Source: Anastrepha obliqua
Taxonomy: Eukaryota > Arthropoda > Insecta > Diptera > Tephritidae
Assembly (NCBI RefSeq): GCF_027943255.1
Contig: NC_072894.1
Coordinates: 53,571,601 to 53,635,600 of the forward strand
DNA: 64,000 nt
Reading direction: 5' to 3'
Part shown: positions 1 to 10,858 of the stretch, piece after piece
How positions within the stretch are numbered: position 1 is the stretch's first letter
How the letters are laid out: each line of letters starts with the position of its first letter
Notes under the pieces: generated by a model
The model's input: only the letters and a program-made list of their open reading frames with translations
The model's database searches: none
What the model was told of the DNA's origin: nothing
Position numbers and translations under genes: made by a program

Positions 1-1
1 A

Positions 2-346
2 GTGTCCGAATATAACCATACAATCCATTCAGTGACACGAAAAAGACCAGTCGACTTGTTTTTTGGAAGAAATGTCGCATTTACACCAGAGGATATGGAA
101 AAGACGAGACACGAAAACTTACTCAAGCTAGCACAAAAACAAAGCAAAGACATTGAGTATCACAATAAAAGGAAACAAACCGCAAAATCTTACCTACCAG
201 GACAAGTAATTTACGTAAAAAAGAATAGCAGATTAGGAACTAAGTTAAGTAAGTTATATAGTAAGGAAGTAGTTAAGGAAGACAGGACTAGGACAGTTAT
301 AACCGAAAAAGGACAAATCAACCACAAAAGTAGAATAAGGAATTAA
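2..346 (+). CDS. Errantivirus A integrase C-terminus (partial pol)
   Basis: This is the 3' end of a Ty3/gypsy (errantivirus-type) pol gene cut by the window edge; 114 codons are visible. It resembles the end of the integrases of elements B and C below: an FFGRNVAFTP-like stretch early, a lysine-rich middle, and a final basic segment ending in HKSRIRN. Integrase inserts the reverse-transcribed DNA into the host genome; the catalytic D,D,E core lies upstream of the window. An env-like frame follows directly. The element is only distantly similar to B and C, so it is a separate family. The visible part has no stop or frameshift. Confidence 0.85.
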   Translation: MSEYNHTIHSVTRKRPVDLFFGRNVAFTPEDMEKTRHENLLKLAQKQSKDIEYHNKRKQTAKSYLPGQVIYVKKNSRLGTKLSKLYSKEVVKEDRTRTVITEKGQINHKSRIRN

Positions 347-1849
347 CTAAAGAATTTTTTTTTCAGACTTCTACCACTGTGCCTCGTAGAGGTGCAGATT
401 CTTGATTACTCTAATTCTCAACTAGTTACGGTAGAAAGAGGGACAGCCAAACTGCAGACTGGAACATTCAGAATAATACACCAAATCGATACTGACAAAT
501 ATAATGAAATTTTGGAACACATTGAACTGACAATACAATCAGAAGAACTCTACAAGAACCAAAACTAAGCTTTCATAACCCTCCTTATATCCCAAATAAA
601 GGCTCATCTCAGAAATCTTAACATAGAAGGCAGGTCAAAAAGATCTATTAACTTTATAGGCAGTGCGTGGAAATGGATCGCAGGAAATCCAGACCACGAA
701 GATCACGAAATAGTTTTAAATAAATTAAACAACGTCTTAGAAAATAATAACAACCAAGTCATTATTAACAAACTCACCATAGAAAAAGTTAACGAAATTA
801 CAAATATTACAAATTATGTCATAAAAGCCTTGCAAAATGATAAAAGCAAAGAAATTGAATCATTTTTAAAACTAAAATATAAACTGGAAATTTTGAAGGA
901 AGAAATTTTAAATATCGCATACGCAATACACTGGGCAAAAGCTAATACAGTCAACTCTTATATTATGTCAAGTGAAGAAATAGATATTGCTAAACAAATA
1001 TTTGATAAAGACAATATCCCATTTATAAACTTAGACGAAGCTCTCGAATTTTCAGAGATTAAAATAGCAACCAATGGCAAAACAATAATCTACATTATAA
1101 GTTTACCCACAGTAGAATCCGAAATTTGTAAAACAATAGACATTAGAGCCGTTAAGAAAAATAATAAAATAAATAAAATTAATTTCAAATCAATCCTTAA
1201 TTGCGAAAACACTCTTTATGGAATATTAGGAAATTGTAAACAGTACAACGCACTCCAAATATGTTCAAAAAACAATGTATTAGACTTAAGTAATGAATAT
1301 TGTATAAGAAATCTATTAAGTAGCCGGTTGCCAAATTGCACAGTGACCAACAGCGAACACATTCCAGAATTCGAGGAACTATCACCAGGCATCATATTTT
1401 TAAACGATTTTAGAGGAGAAATCTTAATTAATGAAGAGCCCACATCCGTTAACGGTACATTCATAATTCACTACAGCAACGCCACGATTACAATCAACAA
1501 GAAACATTTTTCTACTGCAGAAAGATCGTCACACAAGCCCTTACCCGCTATACTTCAGATATCTTCAGAAACAAATAAAAGCGAGGAAACCTTATCATTA
1601 CAAATGCTAAAGCAGCTAAACCTCAATAACACAAAACAAATAATCTCCACAAAATCAATCAACTACTTTAATTACGCCACGAACATCAGCCTAGTGACAG
1701 TACTAATAGTCATCATCATACTCCTGACAAAGTCAAGATTAACACTCGAGAAGGCCAAGCAGAATCGATCCATTGAGATGACAGAGACAGCTGTGGAAGG
1801 CCTCAATCAAATTTTCAACAAAAGCTCAAACGCGGACGTTCGAACTTAA
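347..1849 (+). pseudogene. Errantivirus A env-like gene, one internal stop
   Basis: An envelope-like glycoprotein frame follows pol. A run of T ending in CAG at 356-366 looks like a splice acceptor for a subgenomic env mRNA, as is usual in insect errantiviruses. The frame is open from 347 apart from a TAA at 566-568. After that stop come a basic RSKR furin-type cleavage motif (about 635-650), a hydrophobic fusion-peptide-like stretch, cysteine-containing ectodomain, and one transmembrane segment near the C-terminus (about 1675-1725, VTVLIVIIILL) with a short basic tail. The order matches gypsy-type Env. The stop separates the N-terminal subunit from the rest, so this copy is probably inactive. 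The frame ends 10 bases before the LTR. Confidence 0.8.
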
Positions 1850-1859
1850 AAGGGGGGCT

Positions 1860-2232
1860 TGTTAGCATAACACAATACATAAATCTACAAACAAAACCGC
1901 TGACGTTGCAGCGCGTGCAGAGCCAAGCACCAAATTCTATCGATCGCGCATTTTCAAAAACTGCTGACGATACGTCTGGCCATAGGACATCCTTACGCAA
2001 AGCCAACGTATTGCACCTACAAGTGCAATTCCCACATTCGGAAATATTTGGTCACGTTGAATATCACCTGTGAGAACGGACAACGAAGAAGGTGGTCACG
2101 TTGAAGTAAACAACGGCAGCGGCTACATTTAGATATAAGTAGGGTAGAAATAAGTATTAAGTTTAGTTCGTTTTTAATGCAACTCAATAAAGGAGCATAG
2201 CTCCCCTAAAATTATTTTTTTTAATCTTAACA
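1860..2232 (+). repeat. 3' LTR of errantivirus A
   Basis: A 373-bp segment starts TGTTAG and ends CTTAACA, so its ends are the short inverted repeat TGTTA/TAACA. It is preceded by a polypurine tract (AAAAGGGGGG, about 1848-1857), where plus-strand synthesis starts. It contains a TATA-like stretch near 2133 and AATAAA near 2187. The 5' LTR lies outside the window, so LTR divergence and target duplication cannot be checked. Confidence 0.75.
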
Positions 2233-2593
2233 CTATTAAAAAGTTTAACTTACATATGAGCATATACATACATATTTATATATGTAGATTTGTGATTTGA
2301 GAACTAAAGCTGAAGATTTGAGAAAATGGTTAGTTATCAAATTCCCCTCAACTTGAGATAGAACAAAACGTTTATTGGGAGTAAAGAAAATATTTATTGA
2401 AAAATCGATACTTGTAGATACGTAAATGCTTATTTTACGCTCATGATTTCGAATCTGTGCTTACGAATAGAGCGAAATAATCGAAAAAATAATAATATTT
2501 GCAAACAGTGAGGAACAGCTGACCAATATTCGCTAGCAGCTATTGCTCAATTCAGCCTGCTAAATTTCTCTCGAGTAACTCGCTAGTAAGCAT
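2233..2593. other. AT-rich intergenic/intronic stretch, nothing recognised
   Basis: AT-rich sequence between the LTR of element A and the DNA transposon at 2602. No coding region, tandem array or inverted repeat stands out. Confidence 0.5.
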
Positions 2594-2601
2594 ATTCGAA
2601 C

Positions 2602-3464
2602 CAAAGATAACTAGATGTGAAACTTATTCATTTTGAGAGAGAGCGCGCCCATGAGGACGTTTCAAAACTTGGCAGCACTCACACATTATGGGATTTTGAA
2701 CAGCTGATAGGCGAAATGGCTGGCTGCCAGAAGAAACGCGCCAAAAATAACTGACGAAAACAGTTCCTTTTTGCTTAATGGAGAAATGGCGCGTTGAAAT
2801 GTTTATAATTATTTGTCTTAAAATTAATTCAATTGAAATGTAATAATTGAAGTGAGTTTGTAGAATCCAAAGCTCGTTATATCCTTTTCGACTTCCACTT
2901 TTAATTAGTCTTATGTACATAATATAATTTTATTATGATATTTTACAAAAATTAGAGGTAATCTGCTTTAATTTTATTTGAGATATTTTACAAAAATTAA
3001 AGGTAATCTGCTTTAACTTATTCTGTTCTTTGTTTGAGAATTTTTTTTTTGTTACCCAATTTCTGTGTTATATTAAAAAATCGGAATAAGTCTTGTTTTT
3101 AATTATAACTTATGTTTTTCGCGTTCATTACTTTATTATTATTAAATTACTTTTGTATTTCAGTTTTAAATAATTTCATTTACATATAAATTTTTAAATT
3201 TTTTGCTTATTTATGTACATATTTCATACGGATTGTGCTTATTTTTAGTATATGTAGGTGTTTACGAGTGATATAAGGCTATTGGGCAACCGCACACTAA
3301 ATACTAACCTCAATGGTGGTGTGGAAACTAAAAATTCCAGACCTTTAGTTCAGAAATACCCAATTCATGTTTCTACCGGTGTGGCAATATTGGAAAATTT
3401 TATAAAAAATGCACATTTTTCAGCGCTCTCACGAGAAAAAGAGTTTCACATCTAGTCATCTATG
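2602..3464. mobile_element. Non-autonomous DNA transposon with 8-bp target duplication (copy 1)
   Basis: The 863-bp element has imperfect terminal inverted repeats: the left end reads CAAAGATAACTAGATGTGAA and the right end is its near reverse complement, ending CATCTATG. It is flanked by the perfect 8-bp direct repeat ATTCGAAC (2594-2601 and 3465-3472). An 8-bp duplication with CA...TG ends fits the P or hAT superfamilies; I cannot choose between them. No transposase is encoded, and the open frame at 3258-3455 looks like chance. A second copy, truncated on its left, lies at about 47226-47888 and shares the right end to the base. Confidence 0.85.
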
Positions 3465-3619
3465 ATTCGAACTCCAATATCAGGTATGCATAGTGTACCG
3501 GCAGTGTACAAAAAGCAGAGGTGTATAGTTACCATTTTAGAGTAGGCAAAGGACAGTTGAATGCATTTGTTTATATTTGTGTGTAAAAAATGATATACAT
3601 AGTTGTACTTGTAGATATA

Positions 3620-3958
3620 AGTTAAGAACTTGTAAAATATAAGTTCTAAAAAAATAAAATTTTTTATTACCGGTCCAACTGACCGCACTTTATTCACTAA
3701 CTTCCCAAAACCAAAAAGCCGCTTAAACAAGTAAACTACTTAATTTATATTAATAAAAATTGTGGCGTGACTTAATTCTAGGAACTTAAATAAGCAACTT
3801 TATAATACTTGCATTATTGCAGAAATCAATATGAAAATTAAGTAAGCAATTTTTATAATACTTGCATTATTGCAGAAATCAATATGAAAGTTTAGTAAGC
3901 AATTTTATTAAAAAGAATATAAGAAGTAAAGAGTTCGTTAACTTGGTTTGGGTTAACT
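3620..3958 (-). repeat. 3' LTR of errantivirus B
   Basis: A 339-bp LTR nearly identical to the one at 11555-11840, except that a segment of about 53 bp (TAATACTTGCATTATTGCAG and flanks, about 3801-3900) is present twice in tandem here and once there. A purine-rich tract on the minus strand (AAGAAGGGAAG, 3958-3970) precedes it as the polypurine tract. Confidence 0.88.
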
Positions 3959-3998
3959 CTTCCCTTCTTAAATCGATTGTCCGCAATCGAGTATTAAA

Positions 3999-4990
3999 TT
4001 ATGGTGTTTGGGTGTTTGGCATATGTTCGGTAGTTATTATTGATTGAGGTGATAAATACAGTTTTTGTCTATACTTAATAATGCAAGCGAGAATCAGAGT
4101 TGCAATAATAACTGAAAGTACAATAGATATATCTGAATTAAAGCTAATTACATTCATTTTTTTATTTTCATCTACTAAATTTCTAATGGTATCTTCATGT
4201 TGTATTTGTTTTAAGTATAGATTTTCAATTTTTAAGTCCAATTTTGTAGCATTTTTAGTTTCTTTGATTTTTGTGACTAAATTTGGTAATACGAGTGTTT
4301 CGTACATTTTTAAGTTTACATTTGTATAGGTTTTATTCAGAACATTAATATTACAATTTTCAAACTTAATGAGGAAGGTTCCTTCTTGTCTTATTTCTAA
4401 TTTGTTACAATCATGAGTTACTTTTCCTTTAAAATTCTTAAATAAATATGAGTGTTCCTTGTACCATTTCTACTACTTCAGATTTTACTGAAATTTCCAT
4501 TTTACATTGTGCTTCCTTAAATTTTAAAATGTTTGCTATACATTCATTATCTAATGAAATCAAGTTTTTTTCTAATTTGTCTTTCACATTTATACTATAA
4601 ATTTTATTAGAGTTATCTGTTAATATTTCTGATGGGTTCAAAAACACTGATTTGTTTGCAATATTTGGTAATGGTTCAAATTGGATTTTGGCCAGAGGAC
4701 TAGGAGAGAATTGAGATATTAGTAAAGTTAGGATAATGTTATTTTCTTGGAAAAGTACTACAATTTTCGTATTGCTATAGCTATCGTAGTCGTTAATCAA
4801 ACTTAGTTCCTTTTGCGTCAAAATGTCCGTGGGAATAATTCCCAATTTGCTGGAAAATATAATTTGTCCTATGTTATCAACATGGTTATTCAAAAGCGAT
4901 ATGTCATTGTTTATACTATAAGTCTGTTCGATAAATCGGACTTCGTCTTCCAGTGTTTTGATTTTAAAGATAAGAGTTTATTAAGTAGAA
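3999..4990 (-). pseudogene. Errantivirus B env, C-terminal part
   Basis: This is the downstream part of the env-like gene. It starts near 4990 with residues like TLEDEV and continues through IGQIIFSSKLGIIPTDIL, which matches the corresponding part of env in element C. The frame runs to 4438, then a frameshift leads to a second frame (4307-3999) with the transmembrane segment (IVLSVIIATLILACII) and a short basic tail. Env would act as a membrane glycoprotein. The upstream part lies at 6105-6498 beyond an inserted LINE, so the gene is broken by at least one insertion and one frameshift. Confidence 0.78.
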
Positions 4991-5039
4991 AAACGTTACA
5001 ATACTTATGTTATCGCACAATTTACAGAATATGATTTAA

Positions 5040-6100
5040 ATCTTAATTCTACATCATTATATTTGTATATTTATCACAGGTTTGGTTTTTTAAATGATTT
5101 TTTCTTTTTTTTCGAAGGAAAAAACTACTATGAAAAACCTCCGCTATACATCTTACAAGCTAGGGTTAATCTATACGCATTTAAGTACCAGGGAATAATT
5201 GAACATTAAGAAAGTTCAGTTATTAGTAGATTGTCCGAAAAACTGGAACGAATTTTGAATCTTTTAGTCAAATTTTGTATTTGATCTGACAAAATCTTAG
5301 TTTTTGATTCTTCATGAAGCTTTCTGGTGGAGAAATGCCATGGGAGTCGTAGCATCATTTTGAGTACCTTATTTTGGCAGATTTGCAGTTTCTTAACATG
5401 TGACTTTGCGATATTACTCCAGGCTGGACAGGCATATAATATTATTGGCTGAAATATAGACTTATAAATTATCAGCTTATTTTCATCACTTAAGCCTGAG
5501 CGTCTATTTATTAGGGGATATAACATTTTAATCGCCAAATTTACTTTCTCCTGTATGTACTTTACATGATCGCAAAAAGATACTTTTTTATCAAAAATCA
5601 CCCCCAGATATCGTACGGTATTGGCCCACGGGATATCATAACTACCTAATTTCAAACCTGTACTTGGTATAAAGCAAAGACTTCTTTTTCTAGTGAAAAA
5701 GATAGCTTGCGTCTTACCAATGTTTAATTTTATTTTCCAAGTACACAAGTAGTCTGCCATGTTTTGTAGTGCATCTTGAAGTTTGGTTACGATTTGGTTA
5801 CCAAACGCATGGGAATAAAATATGCCAATGTCGTCTGCGTACATGGCATATGAACAGTTGGCTAATTTAGGAAAATCAGAGCAATAAATAATGTACAGTA
5901 AAGGACCAAGTACCGATCCCTGGGGAACTCCAGCGGGTAATTCGATCATGTCAGAGTATTCGTCATTCAGAGACACGCAAAAGTAACGATTTTTTAAAAA
6001 GCAATTTATGATTTTTACTAGTGGTAACGGAAATTTTAAATTTATTAATTTGTAAATAAGACCATCATGCCATATCGATTTTATTCTGTGCACCGTCCTT
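5040..6100 (-). mobile_element. 5'-truncated jockey-type LINE inserted in env of element B
   Basis: A non-LTR element inserted in the same orientation as the host retrovirus. Env similarity stops near 6105 and resumes near 4990. Only the 3' half of the RT and the 3' untranslated region remain, as expected from incomplete reverse transcription. An A-rich stretch on the minus strand at about 5088-5115 may be the tail. I could not find a target-site duplication, so both ends are approximate. Confidence 0.7.
5206..6100 (-). pseudogene. Jockey-clade LINE reverse transcriptase, C-terminal fragment
   Basis: About 298 codons of an open frame encode the second half of a LINE RT. Visible motifs are PAGVPQGSVLGPLLY (RT motif with the conserved PQG) and YADDIGIF (the catalytic FADD/YADD box), then the thumb region (GVIFDKKVSFCDHV) and a C-terminal tail with ACPAWSN. 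These fit the jockey clade. The frame starts inside the RT domain because the element is 5' truncated; endonuclease and ORF1 are missing. The remaining frame has no stop, so the insertion is fairly young. Confidence 0.85.
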
Positions 6101-6104
6101 GAAC

Positions 6105-6498
6105 TCATTAATATATCTACAGACTAAAGTTTGTTGTTTGTTTATATGGGCAGTTATGTTAGTTATTTGTTCGATCATGAAATTCTTTTTGACTTAGAGT
6201 GAATGTGTATACTATTCACTCTTGCCTTCAGCAATATTAGATTTTTATTTACCGTTTCCAGAAGTCGCTCATCTTCAAATGTTATTCCCTTTAATGTGTT
6301 TAGATTATTAGAAATTAATGCTATTGTTTCCTCATACGTCTTTAAATTTATAAAATGTAGGATTTTATTATAGTGATTAATTGTCCTGACTTCTCCTGTC
6401 TTGATGGGTATGTACTCATTGTTGTTTGTAAGGTCCTGTACAAAGATTTGCTGAGCAGTAACTGCTAGTACCAGCGTCAATATTGTAAAGGTTAACAT
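6105..6498 (-). pseudogene. Errantivirus B env, N-terminal part
   Basis: The N-terminus begins at an ATG with a hydrophobic signal-peptide-like stretch (MLTFTILTLVLAVTAQQ) and runs to a basic KSKR cleavage motif, after which a stop falls at 6175. Env-like sequence resumes out of frame directly afterwards (about 6180-6105, with MIEQITNIT), but about 50 residues that element C has between these parts are missing. So there is an internal deletion with frameshift in addition to the LINE insertion. Confidence 0.75.
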
Positions 6499-6550
6499 GT
6501 TCTGTCCTGTAACGAAAGGTATTAAGTATAATGTATCTATGAGTGCCTTA

Positions 6551-7951
6551 TCATGACTGTTTGATATTATTTTTATGTACGACTCGGCCAGTTTTAGTTT
6601 TTACTGTCGTGTTGTAATTCTGGGCAACTATTTTTTTTCGATACCTAGCTGACAACTTGTTTCCTAATCTTTTGTTTATTTTAACGAATATTTCCTCTCC
6701 CTTTACATATTCCTTGGGAATAGATCTATTTTTATTGTGGTACGCAAGGTCAGTAGCTTGTTTTTCCGAGAGTTTTTTCACTGTTTCTTGCCTATCTTTT
6801 TCTAGCAACTCTGGGTTGCTACTAACTCTTCTACCAAAGAATATTTCCATTGGTCTTTTCCCTGTAACTGTGTGCACTGAAAAATCATATTCTTTTACTG
6901 CTCTTTCTAATAATTCCTGGAATGACCGGTGTATTTTTTCGCATTGTAGACAACCCATTATTTCTTGCAGTGTTGAATGGAATCGTTCGACCTGACCGTT
7001 AGAGCAACTTGTATATGGAGCTGTTCGAAAAATTTGTGTTCCGAACTCATTTTCTATCATGAACTTAATAGATTCTGAATAGAAGGATTTTTCGTTGTCC
7101 ATGACCAACGTTTCAGGAATGAGTGAAAAGAGAATGTCTCTTAGAGGTTGTCGTATGTCTTCTGCCGCTCTGGACTTTATGGGCTTTGCCATAGCGTATT
7201 TAGAAAATTTATCAATTGCTGTTAGTACTAGTTCCTTTCCCACCACAAATATATCTAGGTGAACTATCTGACCGGGGCAACGTGGTATGGGTGTTGGCTG
7301 GATTTGGGGTTTCATTGGGTGACGATCATACTTGTTTTCTTTACAAATTACGCATTTTTTTATAATTTTTTTAATTTTGTTCGCCATTGAGGGGAAATAG
7401 TACCTTTCAAGAATTTGAGTACGATTTTTTGTACAGTTCCTGTGTGCTCTGTCATGCACCCTGATTATGATATTCTCCTGTTCTTCTTTACTAATTATAT
7501 CGTCCACCATTACTTGGGTGAATCTTATTTTGTATTTCAGGAAGTGTAATGGGTACAATTCCTGTATTTTTCCTATCATTTGTTCGTCCGTTTTTATACA
7601 GTTTATCACTGATAGATTTAAATATCTCTTCAAAATGGAAATCAATTTCTCCTCGCAATAATCTTGTTCTGTTATAATATCACGGTGGTACGTGGGGAAT
7701 ATTATTTTAAATTGATAAGATGACATTACGTCTGTATTCAGAAATATTTGATTCTTAAAGGCATTTATAGGTGCCTTAACACCAAGGATTAAATTATGAG
7801 CCGAACTTTCGTCTGAGTTCGTGGCTATTGATAGCGTGTTTAACTCTTGCTCCGTTATCCTAGATAGAGCATCTGCTACAACATTCGCCTTTCCTGGCTT
7901 ATAGAACATTTCGTAATTGTACTCTTCGAGTATAGCCTTCCATCTCTTCAT
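6551..7951 (-). pseudogene. Errantivirus B integrase (with end of RNase H)
   Basis: 466 codons. The start is the end of RNase H and the connection (VVADALSRI). Integrase follows with an HHCC zinc-binding segment (HDRAHRN, then CVICKENKYD). The catalytic core has the first Asp in VHLDIFVVG, the second in LVMDNEKSF and the Glu in SNGQVERFHST, so the D,D,E triad is complete. The C-terminal part has a GRRVSSNPE segment and a basic end. The frame is separated from the RT frame by a 16-bp deletion at about 7965-8000, so it could not be made as part of a normal Gag-Pol chain. Confidence 0.88.
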
Positions 7952-7986
7952 TTTACTGTTGTTATTCTTATTGCTTAGCGCATAGG

Positions 7987-9228
7987 TTAACGGCTGGTGA
8001 CCTTAACCGACCCATACAGGTAATTTCTCGAAGAGTTCAGAGCCCATATTATAGCTAACATTTCCTTTTCGTTAGCCGCATAATACTCCTCCGTTTTATT
8101 TAAAGTTCTAGAGATAAATGATATTGGTCTATCATTTTGTGAAAGGACTGCACCGATAGCAAAGTTTGAGGCATCTGTTACTAGCTCAAAATCTTTACTA
8201 AAATCTGGGTAAGCAAGTACTAAATCTTCTGAGGTAAGTGCATTCTTTATTTTGGCAAAAGATTCCTTAGCATCATCATTTAAACTTATTCGTAATTTTG
8301 CGGATTTATTTTTGGACGTTCGTCCTCCCTCCCCCCTTAAAAGGGATGTCAGGGGCTTGGCAAGTTTTGAGTAGCCCTTGATGAACCGCCTATAGTATCC
8401 TGACATGCCAAGAAATCTACGAAGCTCTTTAAGGGTTTGTGGTTCAGGAAAATTTTGTATAGCCCTAACCTTTTCCTGATTAGTTTTAATCCCATGGGGT
8501 GTAATAACGTAGCCTAAAAATTCTTTTTTGAAAAACTTGCATTTGTCTAATTGCACTTTCATATTGGATTCTTCCAAAGCTTTGAATATGTTTTTTATGT
8601 GTTTAAAATGTTCTTCTTCTGATTTACTGAAAATAATGATGTCAGCTATGTAAACATAGCAGCATCTTCCAATGTATTCCCGTAGGACATCGTCAAGCGT
8701 ACGCTGGAAAATTGACGGTGCGTTTTTTAGGCCAAATGGCAGCCGTGTGAATTCATATTTTCCATTATTTATGCTGAACGCAGTTTTTTCCATATCAGAT
8801 TTTTTTAGTGGAACCTGATGGAATCCACTTTTAAGGTCGAGAACTGAAAAAAAATTACTAGTTCGTAGTTGAGAGATGACTTCTGAAATCTCTGGAATGG
8901 GATATCTGTCGGCAATTGTGATTGAATTTAACTTCCTATAGTCTATGACCATTCTATATTGTTTTTTTCCAGTTTGGTCTGGTTTCTTAGGAACTATCCA
9001 TACCGAAGAGTTAAAAGGAGACCTAGATGGTCTTATGATTCCATCTTTTAGAAGCTTTTCTATTTGACTCTCTACTTCGGATTTCAATGAAGCAGGGCAA
9101 GAGTAGGGCTTCGTGTACACAGGCGAGTTTGTCGTGGTTCTAATTTCGCCCACTACTCTAGTTGTATACGTAAGCTTTTCATCCGGTTCTGAAAAAAGGT
9201 TACTATATGTATTTGCAATTATTTTCAT
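7987..9228 (-). pseudogene. Errantivirus B reverse transcriptase and truncated RNase H
   Basis: 413 codons. RT motifs in order: YRMVIDYRKLN, FFSVLDLKSGFHQ (first catalytic Asp), FTRLPFGLKNAPSIFQR, then YVYIADIIIFS where the family has a YxDD box. The codon GCT gives Ala in place of the first of the two adjacent Asp residues. Thumb and connection follow (FLGMSGYYRRFI), then RNase H with LVTDASNFAIGAV and NEKEMLAI. RNase H breaks off at YLYGSVKV because 16 bp present in element C are missing, including the TDH motif. The frame overlaps the protease frame by 4 bases, where a small deletion shifted the frame. Confidence 0.9.
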
Positions 9229-9653
9229 TCCTTTCTTTGTTCGTTTGACAAATTTTCCTCTTCGATGTTTATTGCATTTACATATTGCGTCGGGAGTTGC
9301 TTAAGGTTTACTTTGAAACCATTACTTAATACCATAATATTTTCATTGGTATAGATAACTGCTTCTATTTCCCTAAGGGTATCGTTCCCCAAAATACCAT
9401 CGAATGTTTTTAGAGAGGGCATTAGGTAAAATTTTATTTTATTATCTAACTTAAAGAGTTTTACAAATGTATGCTCGCTAATTTTTATGTCGCCTACTAT
9501 TGACCTGGCAAAAAATGGATTTTTATTTGCTATACGCTTACTCACTAATTCCGGCTTAACATAATTTTTGCTTGATCCTGTATCTAATAAAAATTTTAGC
9601 GTCTTTCCGCTCTCCGTCCTTACTTCAAAATATGGCAACGAAGAGCTTATCAT
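9225..9653 (-). pseudogene. Errantivirus B protease
   Basis: 142 codons with a retroviral-type aspartic protease signature FLLDTGSSKNYV; the catalytic DTGS is intact. A GILGNDTLRE segment near residue 90 corresponds to the conserved second half of the protease. The frame ends with a stop at 9225 where element C continues into RT, so this is a frameshift relative to it. Between the gag stop (9749) and this frame about 95 bases hold the gag-pol junction, where related elements use ribosomal frameshifting. Confidence 0.85.
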
Positions 9654-9748
9654 GCTAAAAAATGGATGTCACTTGGTTCGCCAAACTGCTTATCCTCATC
9701 TAACTGTTGTTCGTTTGTTATTCCAGTCGTATTAATATGATACGTTCT

Positions 9749-10858
9749 CTAATTTTTTGCTTGTTGATGATTACCGAATTGTTGTGGCTTTTTTCCAAAA
9801 TGTTGGTTTGGTTGTGGCCTATTCATATAATTTATTCTACGAGAGTGCATGCTTGAGTCCACTTCCATGGGTTCTGGCTTTGGCTGTGGCCTAGGTGGAC
9901 GAGGAGGGATCGCGTTATTTTGTTCTCGTTGGTTAAAAAATAATTGCCTTGGTTGCGGAATATAGGCTAATTGTGGGTGAAATATTGGTTTCTGCTGTTG
10001 TCCAGAGTTTCGCTTTGAGTATTGCTGTGAAGGTGGTTTCCATCTTCCGTTGTAAGCATGGTTCGAGCGAAAGCTTTGATTCTTCAGCTTGAGGCAAAGG
10101 TGAAGAGCCTGTGGCAAGTCCACCGGTTCTCTGATCCCTAAGAGGCGAGGCAAGTCGTCATTTAAACCCCTAATGAAGGTGTCGAGAGCTTTGTTCGTAT
10201 ATGCCTTTGTCAGCAGAGTAAGAGATTCATTACCCATTTCAAGACATCCTAATCTATTCAATATTAGTGAAAGATGTGAGTACACTTTTTGGTAAAATTC
10301 TTGGATGCTATTACTACCTTGTACCAGAGTTGTCATCTGATATTCCAGAGTAGATAGGTCACGTTTGTCCCCATAATGTGTGATTAAGCATTGTGAGATT
10401 GCACTCCAATTTAACGGTGTGTTATAAGATTCTAACGCTATGTCAGCGTTACCTGTGATTTTATTTCTGATCACACTCAAAATTCCGTAATATTTCGGCG
10501 TTCCTTTTATAGGTTCGTATATTGTCAAAATTCTGTCCACACTTTTCTTCCACGAATTAAATTCTCCTGGTTGCCCAGAGAATTCTTTTAAAGATTTCAC
10601 GACGTCCGGTATTTTGTCCATATCATTTAGATTTTCCCCCTGTCTGTCTATTGGTTGGTCCCTAATATTGGCTAATCCAGCGTTTGGATTGAGAGTTTCT
10701 CGGATAGCCTGAAGTCCTTGGTTTCTAAAAACGTCCGCCGCTATATTCGAAACAAGAACTCTTAAATCGTCTAAACTTAACTGAGCATTTTGCGAAGTAC
10801 TAGGAGCGGAATTTGAGGGAAGTGTGGGGGGCCTTACCAAATTATTCGGATTTGCCAT
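9749..10858 (-). CDS. Errantivirus B Gag
   Basis: An intact 369-codon frame starting at ATG. The N-terminal quarter is polar and proline-rich. The middle ([19 protein letters not shown], then ESLTLLTKAYTNKALDTFI) matches the retrotransposon Gag capsid family. The C-terminal third is rich in Q, N, P and R without CCHC zinc knuckles, as usual in errantiviruses. Gag would form the particle that packages the RNA. This is the best preserved gene of element B; its counterpart in element C (23451-25295) has stops and an insertion. The leader with the primer-binding site lies directly upstream. Confidence 0.88.
   Translation of the reverse strand: MANPNNLVRPPTLPSNSAPSTSQNAQLSLDDLRVLVSNIAADVFRNQGLQAIRETLNPNAGLANIRDQPIDRQGENLNDMDKIPDVVKSLKEFSGQPGEFNSWKKSVDRILTIYEPIKGTPKYYGILSVIRNKITGNADIALESYNTPLNWSAISQCLITHYGDKRDLSTLEYQMTTLVQGSNSIQEFYQKVYSHLSLILNRLGCLEMGNESLTLLTKAYTNKALDTFIRGLNDDLPRLLGIREPVDLPQALHLCLKLKNQSFRSNHAYNGRWKPPSQQYSKRNSGQQQKPIFHPQLAYIPQPRQLFFNQREQNNAIPPRPPRPQPKPEPMEVDSSMHSRRINYMNRPQPNQHFGKKPQQFGNHQQAKN

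Noticed and set aside
3258..3455. 65-codon frame in the DNA transposon
   Set aside because: Too short for a transposase and not preserved as a frame in copy 2.
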